NCBI GenBank assembly: GCA_036362985.1
Contig: JAYGXS010000004.1
Span: 43,144,734 to 43,208,733 of the forward strand
Direction: 5' to 3'
DNA: 64,000 nt
Source of the DNA: Ligula intestinalis
Taxonomy: Eukaryota; Platyhelminthes; Cestoda; Diphyllobothriidea; Diphyllobothriidae
Part shown: one piece after another, positions 1-12,243 of the stretch
Layout of the letters: each line of letters opens with the position of its first letter
How positions within the stretch are numbered: position 1 is the stretch's first letter
Notes under the pieces: model-generated
Databases searched by the model: none
What the model was told of the DNA's origin: nothing
The model's input: only the letters and a program-made list of their open reading frames with translations
Program-made: the position numbers and the translations under genes

Positions 1-883
1 GATACCTTATGGTGAATGTAATTCAGCGTAGTATTTCAGATTAAAGAATATGGAGTCTCCTTAAGTTTTGGCAGAAGATACTTAGAGGAGTGTAATTGAA
101 CTACAGCTAGCTGTACGCGTACCAGGGGGGTGGGTATCGAGATGATGGCTGGATTCATCGTTTTTGTAAGCCTAAATGTAAGAAACTAATAAAAAGTATA
201 TTTAACAACGGCTCTAACCATGCATTGGCTAGGATTGTTGTCCTCACCACAGATCCCTGAAAGGGATGTGGGCCGCTGACTCTTGGCGGACATTTAGAGT
301 AAAGACCTTTAAAGAATGTTGTCACGATTTAAGCAACAAAAATCCCGTTCGCTTGATGCCACTCAGGACTTTTGCGCTGAGGAGATTTGATTCTTTTCAA
401 AGCAGCTGGTAAACTCTCAAATTTACGGATCAAATAAATTCTGCTGTTTACACAATCTTCAAAATTGAATTCTTTACTTCACAAACCGTAAGATAGCATA
501 ATGTCGACTTTTATTGAGAATGCTGTGTAGGGTTCTACTACGATAACTATCAGACAGTGCCATCCTAAAAGCGTACCTCCGTCAACGAAATCACTCCGCT
601 TCAATACAAGAAAAGACATGCGTAGAAATCAACACGACTGTTTTTTAAAAGACAACCGACAGTAAAATCAAAAAAAGGATATTAAGCATAACAGTTTCAG
701 AATGAAAATGATGATCTAATCAGGGTGGATGATTTTTCGGGGTGAAATTTGATGGAAAAATCAGCAACACATGACAATCAGCGACTTTAAGCATATAAAA
801 TTTGGCATAAACAATTGTAAAAAAAGATTTGATAGTCAAATTGGGAATCGATAATCAAATCAGTCAATCAATCAACGGAAACT
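1..883. other. intergenic, nothing recognised
   Basis: AT-rich sequence downstream of the DRC9 stop codon. I see no conserved coding segment or repeat I can name. An AATAAA overlaps the DRC9 stop codon on the minus strand and could serve polyadenylation, but it is too close to the stop to be convincing on its own. Confidence 0.5.
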
Positions 884-3800
884 TTATTTCTTTGTTGACT
901 TTTTAGCCTTCTTTGTATCCTTTCTTCGTTTCTTCTTCAGTTTAATGTCGTGCATAACAATCATCGTGCGCCACCAGTTTTGAATCTACAAAAAAATTTT
1001 AGGAGTGTAGGAGCGTGCGTATGCATATATTCAAATGGCGATGATGATAAGACAGGATCAACCTATTAATACTGCAGCTGTACTACTGCTACTACTATTG
1101 CCCTAATACTTCTACTATTTCTACTACTACTGATAATAATACTACCACTAACGTATCACCCTCATCACAATCGGTACTGTGACTGCCCTTATTAGTACAA
1201 CTACCACTATTACTAGTGGTATCACCACTATCGTCACCTCTACTGCCAATATGAATAGTTAAAACTGTACTCATAACAACCGATTCAAAAGGCCTCATGT
1301 CACAAAAGATGGCCCCACTGCAACTGACCATTAATCCGAGGACAAAACTTGCCATTTTTACTTGATCTGAGGACACATTGCCGCTAACGGGTTGACAATT
1401 AAGGTGAGAGACTAGACTTTTCGGAGGAGCCTACTTTTTACAAATGACCTCGCAATGAATTTCGACTCAATTAGAAAATTTAGCTCCTAACTGAAAGGTT
1501 GCAGTTTTCCTAGACATATTATCAGTTAGTGGCTATTCAGGTGTTTTGAAAAGTTTAGTTTTAAGGGCAGGAGAGGAATCTCTCAAAGCGTTCTATTCCT
1601 AGGTAAGAGAACCTACACAGATTTATTTTGGGGCAACGAAACCGATGAGACATTCGCGGGACTTTACCGATATGCTTTTAATTGGAAAATAGTTCGTAAA
1701 GCCAAAATAGCGTTTTGCAAAATTACCTCAGTGCTTTGCTGACTTGCGCAGCCAACAAGCCGTGCTCCGCTGTCTACTCACTAGGTAACTACGCCTGACT
1801 GAGTGGTATTCAAGCCTACGAGAATTTTCAGTATATGGTGGCTTAATAACTTTCCTCAGTTTGCTTTTAGATGCATAAACCTTAACTGCCTTGACTAGAG
1901 TGTTTTGATCTAGTCCTTACATGGGTTGAAAAAGCACCCCCTTCAGAGGGGCTGACGAGCCTCCCTAAAATATTAAAAAGCGAACTTACCATCTGAGCAG
2001 AATCCAGCATCCTTTTTGCTTTCTCTTCTTCTTTTCGTTTCTTTTCCTTCTTTTTTCTGTCCTTGAGTACAGTCTTTTCAACGTGCTCATACTGGAAAAA
2101 AAGTAGAGGGGATAGGAGAATGTCCATAAAATTGCAAAATGGGCTCCCCTTAGGGACTGGAGACCTGACCTATAAAAGATCGATCAAGTAACTTCTGTCG
2201 AGTAAGTTGGATCGTGGTAGTGGTACATATTGGCCCTTTCACTCCTCCTCCCCCTTTAGACAGGAATCCCCGCATTACTTCAGATTCATACCCGAGATTA
2301 ACCTAGTTTACTGGGAGGCAACTATCATCTACTACCCACTAAATTCGGCATCGATTGGACAAACAGCGTAATGACTGGACATTGTTAATACTTACTCTCT
2401 ACTGATAAGTCTATAATTCTCTCTTCTTATTAGCTCTACTGTCTCAACCACTTGGTATCTGACCAACGCCATATGGGGCCGTAAAGACAGGAAGACCAAT
2501 GAGAGGAGAGAATATTGGACCTATCAGGTTTGAATAAGAAAAAAACCGAGTTCAACCATGTGTTTCCAAATGTTTGCCTATCGCCGATGATGCGCTCAGG
2601 TAAGTGCGTGAAATGTCTCTTGGTCAAAAAATCTTCCCCAGAGATCGCTTTACTTTTTCACTCTATTTCAACACTCGGGGCCAGCATTTTCGCCTTTATC
2701 TGGAGTAACTACTCACGCGAGTGACCAAAGGCCTCTGCCTCCCTTATCAATGCTGCTCGCTGGGTTTTCTCAATCCTTAGATTCGCGTATGCCGTGCATC
2801 CACCCGGTCATTCCTCCTCTATGGATGTGAATGCTATGCTGTGCGCGCTGAAGATGAGCGAAAACTGGAGGTCTTTGACCACCGCTGCCTGAAGACGATC
2901 CTGCAGGTTAAGTATAGCAACTTAATCTCCAACGAGACAGTCAGTATCCGATGCGATCTTATCACGAGGATATCTCAGACCATTCAATAAATGCGACTGA
3001 GGTGGTTTGGACACGTTCTCCGTCGTCTGTCCCATGAGCTTAGCTATGCTGCCTTCCACTCAGCGCCGCAGCTCACCAGCAAACGTTGAAGAGGAGGACA
3101 ACGTAAGACTAGGCTCGACACCGTCCGTCAAGCCATAGAAGCAGTTCTTGGACTTTCTATCTTCGATCTCCGTCGCTGGGGAAGGGACTGGGTGGAGCTC
3201 TAAAGATCCGCTGCCGCCAATCGTCACGCATGGAGAGGTACCGTTCGTGACACCATTGAGGCCGGCTAGATCAGGCATGATCACAGCTGTAACAAGTACA
3301 AGTAGATGACAGCGAGCCGAGGCTGAACGCAAAGAAACTTAACTTCATCCCATACACATAATAATTTCTGGACGTATCCCCTCGATTATCCTCTGGAGTT
3401 CATATTTCAGAACTTGCATGGAGAATGTTGAGGAGCTGAGGAGCCGAACTCCTGGCTGCGAAATACGTGTCCGAGCTTTTAGTTAGTACCTGTGTCAGCA
3501 GTACAGCATAATGTCTTTGCCATATGTGTACATTGAAGGCTCTTAAACACAAAGAAAGGCAATATGATAGGAAGAAGGAAGCCGTGTATGGGCGCACCTC
3601 AACGATCAGAGCTTTCAAACTGTTAAGGCAATCTTCCTTCTTTTTGGTCAATGCGGCTAGCTCCTCCTGCTTTGCCGAAACGTCACGAGTCTCCTTCTCC
3701 GCCATGTAGTCACAAGTCTAAAACAATACAGACACCATTAAATCAAAGCACCAGTGATCTGAAATTAACCATGAACACTATCCATACTTACAAAATGATT

Positions 3801-6800
3801 TAGAAGCAAATTTACAATATGAACAGGCTTCAGTAATATGGGCAAAGGGAAAGAATGATGTTCCGTTCCAATAAGCAGGAAGAAGACAGAGAATAAGGGT
3901 AGACCTAGGTAGTCTGCTAGTTAAGTTTTGTGTGTTTTACTTACGGGTAATCAATGGCCCCGCTAGCAGATTGGCTGTATGCAGTACCGAAATGTCCAAA
4001 TTTCAGGTGTTATTTTTAAATCGGAAGAGAATAACTTTAAAAAAATTAAGGCTTCAATGCAAACTTTGGTGATTTTCCCGGAAACCAACGTAACAACTGT
4101 GGAAGCTCCACTGGTTGTCAAAAACCCCTCAGAGCTATGTCATGCAGCAGCACAAACTCACAGCAAAACGTCTCAGAGCTTCTAGTTACAGCCTGTGTAG
4201 TGAGCATGATACAGGAATCGGTACTTGCATACCGCATCTGGGCAGAGTGTAAATATTATGTGGTGATTCCGCTGAATCTGACGGACTTCATGTCAAATTT
4301 TGAATCGAACCCGAAAAGATCTGTACTGAGGAAGGGACTTTGAGCTCCCCCAGTACTTCCCGAGGAAATCCTGCCTGGACAGTCAGCTTGCTGTTCCGTA
4401 ATGGTGAATTCCATACAAGCAATAAGTTTGGCGGGTAAAATCGATCCAATTGTGATTAACTGCACGGCTCACCGTGAGCCTCGTAACTTAATGGTAGAGT
4501 GTTAGCTGCACAAAAGCCTTCCCTGTTGTGTAGGTTCGACTTCCACCGAGGCCGACAATTTTTCACAATTGCCTCAACTAGATTTAACAAATCTGCCAAC
4601 CCCTCCCTCCTATAAATTAAAACGTTAAGCCGTAAAGAACGGTACTTTTCCGTATCCAATGAGGGCAGAAAAGTCATTCAAATAATCGATCAGTTGTAGA
4701 TGAACTAGAAAAGACTGACTACGGAAGCTGCTTTATGTTTCTAAGGATTCTTCTGTGAACACTATTCCTCGACTACTGTCGCTTGGCAGTTTACGATGAT
4801 AAAATATGCACTCCACATCTGTCCGTGATGATGCCTTCCCATCCCTCTGGCTACTGCCGTCGTCAGCCTGTCAGAAAATTAGACTTCTGATCAAAAGGAC
4901 GCGAGTCTGAGCTTCGGGTGGTGCATCACTTGGGTTGGATATGACTGGCTGAAGACGGCAAATAAGCTAAAAATAGCTATTCCAATCTCCCTTGTCTTTG
5001 CTGGCAACACTAACTGCCTATGAGTAAATACTTTACAAAGAAAGTTGAATTTGCTTATCTTGCTCAAACCCCTTGATTCACAGCACTTACAAACAAATGC
5101 GTTATGAAGGCTTTGCGTAAAATAAGACATAAAATACAGACCAAACTGAGCTCTGCATTTCTGTTTGTGAGCCATGAGAAGAGTTCCACATGGCAGCGGG
5201 TGTCTTGCGCTAGTTTGTTGCGTAAAAATCTTGTTTCCTCCCTGATCTCTTCCTCTGCCTTGCGGCATTTTCCTTCCGTTTGCTTCATGACAACTTCGGC
5301 ACACTTCTGAATGTACTTCGTTTCCATGGCGGCTCGAAACTTCAGTTCCTGAGAACAGATGAACCGATTTGACCAGGGAAGTTAGGGAGGAGATGGGGTG
5401 TGCATAAACAGGGTAGGATAAATACTACCATTATTACCCGACATTCCCCTATCTAGTGCAATGATGGCTATTTACAGTGAGGACAAGATTAACTAACCAT
5501 ATGCTAACGTTAACTTAACAGAGATAAACAGTTTTTAAAGGCTGTGCCGTGATTTAAATGCAGCGCTAATAAAATAAAGGGTTAAAATGATCGAAGAGAT
5601 AAAACGTGGTCATTTTCAAGCGTAAATTTTTTCGAGTTCTGCCCGAAATTTCTTTCAAACTGTTACTTTCTGGTAAAAGTAAATTCAGCCCTGACAAAAG
5701 AAACAGTTTCGTGTGCAACCCGAACAGCCTTTTAGTCTGTCATTTTGACGTATTTGTGTCCATCGGGATAAGCAATTGAAACAGGGTGCATTCATGAGTG
5801 GCTTGAAGCTACGCTTTAGTTATAAAGTTCAGACAATAATTAGGGTCAATGTGGCCCTGAGTAAGGTTTAACCAAAGTACTCTGATACCTTAAAACGGTA
5901 ATTAAATTCTAAAATTGTGCTTGGTTTGTGCTCCAGCGGTAGTGTATGGTTTTTTAAAATTTTTTCTTAACTATCCGCAACAGAGTAATTATGTTATGTA
6001 TACACTGGCAAGCTCGGAAGAACAGTGTACCTCAAACATTAGTAATTGATCTTCTTGGGTTTAAATTTGGCCCCACAGAAATTCAGGCCGGTAAAACGGG
6101 GTAAGTTTTGATTAACATATAAATACTAAAAGACTTAAATAATTCTAATTTTTGCTCCAAAAAGGCAAAATGTTGACTTTATTGACGATATAACCGAAGT
6201 AAAGACAAGAATTATGAACAACCCTAGTGAAAACTAAAATATTACTCCTGGTTGAGTTCATATAGAAGAGACCAGTAGAGAGTTAGCAGAGAAAATACGA
6301 AAATCAATGCATAAAATTAAAAAAGTTATAAATACACATGATTTTATAAACGCATCATCATATGAACTAAACACATATGTGTTTAGTTTATATGAGACAG
6401 CAACAAAGTAATTTCAGCCTTCCGCACTCGATTGTGTACGGTCTTCTATAGCAAATTCGCAGTGCTATTATAGCCAAAAAATTATGCTGATGAGATGGCC
6501 CAGGAATGAATTATGAATAAAAGTTTTTATCCAAAAGAAATAAAAAAAGCTGGAAATACTTAAATATAGGTTTACCTGAAATTGGTCTTGCAGGTGGGTG
6601 ATTATTTCATTGCGTTGCTTTAAGGTTTCTTCGGTTTTTTCGCGCATTTGTTTCAGTTTTTCTTTGAGCCTGGATATCTCTTCAAGTAGTCCATGCTCCC
6701 TAGAGGGAAAGATGAAACAGTTTTATTAAATTGGGCAACATTGAATAGCTTGCGCGCGTTTGTTAATCGTGCAGATACTATAGAATGCAGGGCAAATGCT

Positions 6801-7474
6801 TTTGCGTTATGTATTGAAAATACAATAGACAGACCATACAGTCTGCGCATTATTTCAAGAACTCGCGCAATTTTGACTTAATCCATAAAATACAAAAGAT
6901 AAAGATGTCAGCTGCAAACTTTTAGAAACGGTTAACTTGCCTGGAAACAATGTTCGCCAGCTTGACTAACTTCCCCGCTGAATCCGCTACATACTTTTCG
7001 AGATGAGAAACCGTTCCATCTGTTTTCATTTCTTCACTTGCATGTCTGAAAAGATCAGCATGTTGCGCACTGAGACAAATTAGTCAACAGACAAGAAATA
7101 GCAATACCTGATTTCCTTGACTTTGCGCTCGTAAAGGTAAGTTTCCAACCCGTCTTCCATTGTAGACCATTTGGTGACTATATTTTCTTGTTGTGATTTG
7201 ACAACTGGAGCGCGCTTTGATTCTACAGAAACAAATGATCAACAAGACCAATAGTAATACTTTTTAAGGAACCACATTTTTGAAGTACTCGATCAAAGTG
7301 CTGATTGAGGTCGGTTGGTTCGGCCAAATAATTCCGTAACACACTGTTATTGCTTTCTTGCAAAGCATTTTGGGTCAATACTGGTCGTGTAACCAGACTA
7401 AGTAAATCAAACTCCGTTGCGACATCGTGAAAGACCGCACTCAGGGCAATCGCATCAGCTCCATAGAGTGTCAT
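884..7474 (-). CDS. IQCG: dynein regulatory complex subunit 9 (IQCG-like), eight exons
   Basis: DRC9 is a coiled-coil subunit of the nexin-dynein regulatory complex that links axonemal doublets in cilia and flagella. Exons, in transcript order: 7474-7261, 7222-7108, 7045-6941, 6699-6576, 5348-5142, 3717-3598, 2091-1990, 985-884. All splice phases agree and give 362 codons from the first ATG. Visible landmarks follow human IQCG in order: an N-terminal ALSAVFHDVATEFDLLS segment, coiled coil ending HLQDQFQ, KYIQKCAEVVMKQTEGKC, the EEIREETRFLRNKLAQDTR block, YEHVEKTVLKDRKKKEK, and a C-terminal half IQ motif (IQNWWR) followed by a lysine-rich tail. The 5' introns are very short (38 and 62 nt); the four 3' introns are 1.0-1.5 kb and hold LINE and SINE insertions. 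Intron 6700-6940 is GC-AG. The N-terminus is uncertain: an acceptor-like site at 7520 could add an upstream exon, and the protein is shorter than the human 443 residues. Confidence 0.88.
1075..1160. repeat. imperfect trinucleotide (TAC/ACT) tract
   Basis: Degenerate run of TAC, ACT and TAT triplets in the last DRC9 intron. It produces a low-complexity open frame on the minus strand that is not a gene. Confidence 0.7.
2727..3300 (+). mobile_element. RTE-like LINE, 3' end of the reverse transcriptase ORF
   Basis: Translating the plus strand gives the C-terminal region typical of RTE-clade endonuclease-reverse transcriptases: LYGCECYAVRAEDERKLEVF, then RLRWFGHVLRRLSHE, then KTRLDTVRQAIEAVLG and RRWGRDWVELRS. 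Stops interrupt it (TAA before MRLRWFGH, TGA after TSKR), and no RT palm or endonuclease precedes it, so it is a 5'-truncated dead copy. It lies in the DRC9 intron 2092-3597, antisense to the gene. The clade assignment rests on motif memory rather than a tree. Confidence 0.72.
4478..4612 (+). mobile_element. tRNA-derived SINE (SINE-2), copy 1
   Basis: The head 4478-4552 folds like a tRNA: GCCTCG pairs with CGAGGC, an A-box-like AACTTAATGGTAGAG lies at 4485 and a B-box GGTTCGACTTC at 4533. The body has AATTTTTCACAATTGCCTC and ends in a CCAACCCCTCCC-type segment. The same head and body recur in reverse at 29140-29290, so this is a SINE rather than a tRNA gene. It sits in a DRC9 intron. Confidence 0.7.
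4868..5012 (+). mobile_element. tRNA-derived SINE (SINE-1), degraded copy
   Basis: Carries the family core GACTGGCTGAAGACGGCAAA followed by an AATAGCTATTCCAAT block and CTTTGTCTTTGCTGG, matching better copies at 24569 and 38645. A reverse partial copy may precede it at 4795-4868. It lies in a DRC9 intron. Confidence 0.55.
6365..6388. repeat. perfect 24-bp palindrome
   Basis: AACTAAACACAT is followed at once by its reverse complement, inside the DRC9 intron 5349-6575. No other feature explains it. Confidence 0.8.
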
Positions 7475-8364
7475 TCCAGGGGAGGCTCCGTAAGAGCCGC
7501 TTTGGATAGGGTTGAACAAGCTATAGGACGGAACAAATGAGACTTGTCAAAGGGAGAAAGTTTAATCGGGCAATTTGAAAATATAGGATTTCAAAGCATT
7601 TTCCTAGCTCAACACTTTTGCTTCTTCAGCCCAGTCCAATTTCTTGAAGGAAATTTAGGTGTACACCTCTGAACCTGAGTTCAGAAAAACCGGAACCCAG
7701 TAAACTACGATATATTGACATAAAATTAAAATTTGCCATCACCTAAGTGCAAAGGTAGGTGAGGTTGATTAATTAAAACATGCTCGCGTTTTTTTTGCAA
7801 TTCAAATTAACAGACAAAAATGTAACAAATTTGGTTTGATTTTCTACTTATCTTTATTAAAATAAATAAAAATGGATTTGCTGGCAATCGTCTTTTTAAG
7901 GCAAGTCTTCCTACGTTACTAAGACAATTATTATGCTTTTATCGGGGTTAACGAACTTGAGCACACACTAGTTTTGAAAAGTCGCCCTTCGGAGAATCTA
8001 AGGTCGTTACTACGACGGTAACCACAATTTTGAATAAAGCAGAAGTAATGTCACGACATTCCTCGAAATTTACCAGTTCCTTATTATCCATTTGTGCAGG
8101 TGTCAGACTATCCTAGGATCACCTCTGATGAAAGATGCTCGACAAAATTCACAAAGTCAGGAAAATAAAACCCTTGTTCAAGTGTCCGTTTGTTTTTATG
8201 TTAAAATATATATTTTTGCAAAAGCTAAACCAAGTACTTAAATTTGGAATGGAATTTTAGAAGGGAAAGATGATAAGTGGCCAGTCACTTAACATAATAA
8301 ATTTTTACGCCAGTTGAATTAGTGATGTGAAAGCAAGACATCGATGATATTATTATTTTGTGGT
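7475..8364. other. DRC9 upstream region, nothing recognised
   Basis: AT-rich sequence upstream of the first DRC9 coding exon. It should contain the promoter and any 5' non-coding exon, but I can place neither. No repeat family from this window was recognised here. Confidence 0.4.
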
Positions 8365-8452
8365 GCCCCTAATAGCACCATTTGTAATGATTTTACAACG
8401 ATTGAACGAAAAATTCGTACGATTTTCGTACGAAAAAATCGTATCTCAAATT

Positions 8453-8869
8453 TCATTTGGTCAGCAGTACGCATGACTCACATGAAAAACCGTCCATTCG
8501 CGCGATATATCGCGTAGAACTTTCTTGAAGTCTTTTTGGATTATAGGATAACTTTACTGCAATAAAATATCTGCAAAAAATGTGCACAAAATATTCAGTT
8601 TGGCTAATTGTCCATCCTTGTGGTATATTTAGCCTGTGGACGGGCCTGGCTCGGGATGATTTTCTTCCTTGGCCGAAGAGAGTACGCACCTTAGGATATT
8701 ATTTACGAGGCAGTCGTATGCGTTCACTTACTGACAGAAGATTTTCCTTTTTCAGCCTTATGACACAGTCTGAAATTTCTGTCGTAGGCTTTCTTGAACG
8801 TGTCCTTGAAGACATCCGCAACACAGCGGTGAAATATTGGCCAGGATTTATTTGCAACTGTATAAGCAT
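8453..8869 (-). CDS. exon-like segments of unknown function
   Basis: On the minus strand an acceptor (CTATCAG) at 8870 opens a frame reading SDAYTVANKSWPIFHRC and ending KAEKGKSS at a GT donor at 8735. A second acceptor (TTTTTTGCAG) near 8577 opens YFIAVKLSYNPKRLQESSTR, stopping at 8453. Amino-acid composition looks protein-like, but I recognise no family and the splice phases between the two were not resolved. It may be the 3' end of the 9124-10145 gene or a separate decayed one. Confidence 0.25.
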
Positions 8870-9123
8870 CTGATAGAAGGAGAGTTAGAATAAAGTAGTA
8901 ACCCTTAAGCCTCTGTATCACGGAAGGCTTTATTCCCCTTCTGATGGCCCTTAAAAGAGAACTTTTCTGTGATGCTGCCTGTCAGCAGGATCCGAAAAAC
9001 CCTGTTAACGTAGGTTGGCACGTCATCGGTAGCTAGGGATGTCAAGTGGGCCATCTGATAAGTTTAGATTAAATTGTTGGGTATCTTTCGATCCATTGGC
9101 GATATTGCTTCCCTGATCATGCG

Positions 9124-10145
9124 TCATTCAAGGCGTCCAATCATTGACAAACGGGTAAGGAAATGCACGTCAATAGGTGCTGAAGTGGAGGCGGTCATAT
9201 CGTAAAGGGCCGCTAGTACGTGGTCTAATTTCTCTTGTCCACGCTTTCTAGCCGCTTCTGATTGCCTAATATACCTTATAAATGACATATTCATGCCAAC
9301 GAGCCACTTCAGGCATGTGCGTGCCTGTCTAGGGCGCTGACTAGGGCACCGTTTGCGGCTTCGCCGGCGGGTGTTGTCTACAGAGAATTGCATACAACGA
9401 TAAATACTTGACGTTGTGGGAGGGTGAGTATCCAGAGGGCATTGTAGTACAACTGTGGGAATCTTCGGACTCAAACTCCTGCAACAGAAACAAGTCACGG
9501 AAATTTGTAGCTTACAGAGGAGGTGGATATATGCGGGATGTCACCATTTAATGATGAAAAGAAATCTTTGTAGGTCACTGGTTTGCGCCTTGTTCGCTTA
9601 GATTTTCGTAACCTCTGTTTCGTAGTCTTCCACCAGCAACGTCCGTGCATTTGCAGGTAGGTCCGAACAGACACGTCTACAAATCTTCAGAAGACTATTG
9701 AGGTGCATATGAGGCGTGCCGGATTCAACTGCTCCCAATCGGAGGGCTTCTAGCTGACTTGGCTCCTCTTCTTTTGGGGGCAGACTGGAAGATTCACCGG
9801 TTTGTTCATTGTCGATATCAACTAGGGCAGGACTGAACCCGGTTCTCCGAAATCAGTCCACATCAGGGAGTCCGATTTAGATCTAGAGGAAGAGGAGGAC
9901 GAAGTTAACCCCGAGGTGGATGAGGATGTGTCTGAGGCTAAAACGTCATCATAATGCTCCATAATTTCGCTTAGATATTCCAGAAGCGCTTGCCCTCTGC
10001 GTTCATATCGGATTGTCCTCAAAACAGGCATGCAAATTCTGAAAAATAGTTTCAGAAAAAAAGTACACAATTCAGGCCAACAGAAACGTAGACACAGTCT
10101 TGCGACCGCTTGCCAGTGTGAAAATGCACCAAATGATGCGCCCAT
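9124..10145 (-). CDS. short-intron gene of unknown function
   Basis: Several minus-strand segments in different frames join across very short introns. A leading segment contains ERRGQALLEYLSEIMEHYDD and a long serine/acidic stretch; then PPKEEEPSQLEALRLG; then DFFSSLNGDIPHISTSS ending at a strong GTAAGC donor. A 37-nt intron leads to EFESEDSHSCTTMPSGYS, then (after a possible 35-nt intron) TTPAGEAANGALVSALD. The terminal exon reads QSEAARKRGQEKLDHVLAAL and stops TGA at 9124-9126. Junctions 1-2, 2-3 and 5-6 have more than one possible solution, one using a GC donor. No domain is recognised. The intron sizes match those at the 5' end of DRC9, so host-gene status is plausible, although the whole gene lies between the inverted repeats at 8365 and 10336. 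Confidence 0.38.
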
Positions 10146-10336
10146 TGGTGCACCGGCCGCTTATCACACAACGCGATCGATTTTCCGATATCTGTGCGAG
10201 AAGTACTGCAGTAACTTAGCAACGCGTGATCGAATAGTCTGTAAACCAATCAAATTCTCAGAAGCAAGACAACGATAGTCAACCAAAAACAGCGATAAAA
10301 TCGAGTTACGATTCAACGATTTTTGCTATTAGGGGC

Positions 10337-12230
10337 GTTTCCAAAAGTTGGACTAAATCTGAATTTTAGCCTAAAAATTTAAACTGAACGTGGACTGTGT
10401 TGTACACTTCACAAAAAATACCATTTAATGAACATACAAGATGCCAGTTGAATGGAAGTTGCACGGTCTTCAATCTACCGTAATTACACACCATTTTGAA
10501 AACTGAAAGCTGGTATTCTTTCGCGTAAATTCTTTAAGAAAAACGCCTTTGGTTATCTATTGACCACAAGTTTTTGGCCTACGTTTTCATAGCTCTACTA
10601 GAATTTGTAAGAGGCTCGAAAATCAATGTTGAAGGAAACTCCCTCGTGCAATCCTTTTTACCCAGTCCAGTTTTTGCCGACAGTCGAAAGGAAATACATT
10701 TCAACGCCTGAATTCTAACAAGTCTAAAATATCTTTAAGATAATATTGTACGATTGAACATAAGGAGTTTTTAACGCCTGACCAATGATGTCGTCGTTCT
10801 CTCCGCTCGTGAATTATCTTAAATTGAGCAGCGAAATGGAATGTCTTTATGGGGAATGTTAGTCCCGTTGCGGCTTGGAGCGTAAGTTGCAGTCCTTAAG
10901 GCCAATCACATACTGAAATAAGCTAACCAAAAATATAAAAATTCCAAAAACCTATCCTTTGTGTGCTAGAAGACTCACTTTTTTTGCGCACCTTCCACAA
11001 ATTTTGGGTGTCAACTCGCTTGGATCTATCTTTCGGTTTGGTTAAGTTTGCGGCCCTCCAATCCCTGTTTTTGTCATGAGGCCAGTGGTGGTGATTTTGC
11101 ATCCCGCAACCAGTGAAGTCTTCAGCCGACAGCGAACAGCCATTATCCGATCCACTTTGTCTGCTGCAGAATCCTGGTTCTATGGTAAGTGAGGGAACCG
11201 GAAAATATATGCACCCATGTCAATCTTTCCCCGTTCCAGTCTGCGACCATTCTACAGGTCGCAGTTTTTTCGTAATTCATCCTATTAACTGACGAACACT
11301 TTTAACAATGGCAGTTTTAAGAGGATTTTCAGTGCCCTCTAGATCCCTACTACATAGTTCTTTTTGAGTTGCCTGCAAACTGGCAATCGATACAATTATT
11401 TATTGACATTGGGCACTATCTCATGGTAGGAGTTTTTTCACTGCTTACTCCTTAGTTCATCATATTTCCAGAGAGTGTTAACTACTATTTTAACAGAGCA
11501 GCAAATATTCACTTTGAATTTATTTTTACCAACAAATTAATTTTGACGAGGCCCGCTGGGCCTTAAAAATAAAAAATTATCAATGTACACGCTGGAAACT
11601 GAACCGACCGGGATAAGGGAGACTGCAATGAACATTCTCCACCAGCAAAGCACAGGTTTGGATAACCTGGTATGTTAACCCAGACGCCTTCTCACCTACG
11701 CGCTGAGCTGAAGTTCTATCACTGAGCGAGGAGCTCGTTGGCTGTCGGTGGCGAATGGAAAATGAAGGAGCTTGGAAGGTTGGTCACCGGTCAGGGTACA
11801 GACCATTTTCGTCACGTTGATTACTTAAAGTCAAGCCAGCGTAGGGAAAGTTGGTTCCTATGGATAAATTTTTTACTATGGTAACGTCTGGGCATTTATA
11901 CATAGTTCTGATCACAAAATATATAGCTGGAGGCAATTTCACTGCAAAAGTTTTGTACATGCCTGGAATATTCTTCATACGCTAGGGCAGAAGTATGTGA
12001 ATTTTCGTTAGGGAGAATGCACTGCATGAATGTTAAAAACTGAAAACATAGAACCATCGTTCGGAAATAAAAAAAGTGTTTTTGAACACTTTCCAAAAAG
12101 AAATGCTTTTATCATGCAGGCACTAAAACCAAAGGTGATGCAATCTTTCACATGAAAGTCCAAACGCCGATTTCGAAGAGGTCCACCTCAAAAAGGCGGC
12201 ACAGGGACGGTGATACGTGACTTATATTAA
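10337..12230. other. intergenic, nothing recognised
   Basis: Mixed-composition sequence with no long or conserved coding frame, no tRNA-like box pair and no match to the repeat families described elsewhere in the window. Confidence 0.45.
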
Positions 12231-12243
12231 AGTGGTGGTACAG
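12231..12243. repeat. left 13-bp target-site duplication of PLE-1
   Basis: AGTGGTGGTACAG here recurs exactly at 14228-14240, directly outside the two ends of the composite Penelope-like insertion. Confidence 0.75.

Larger units (their letters stand above)
8365..10336. mobile_element. candidate DNA transposon bounded by 13-bp inverted repeats
   Basis: GCCCCTAATAGCA at 8365-8377 is repeated exactly in reverse at 10324-10336. Just inside, both ends carry AACGATT-type sequence, more diverged, and the left end has CGTACGA palindromes at 8416-8445. The 1.97-kb span encloses the short-intron gene at 9124-10145 and an exon-like segment at 8736-8869. I find no clear target-site duplication; at most a 2-bp GT sits on both sides. 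The superfamily is unknown. A chance 13-bp pair inside an ordinary gene region remains possible. Confidence 0.4.

Noticed and set aside
1095..1376. 93-codon open frame on the minus strand
   Set aside because: It is the translation of a degenerate trinucleotide repeat within the last DRC9 intron.
4478..4552. Possible tRNA gene
   Set aside because: A and B boxes and a 6-bp end stem are present, but the sequence continues into a tail shared with 29140-29290, so it is a SINE head.
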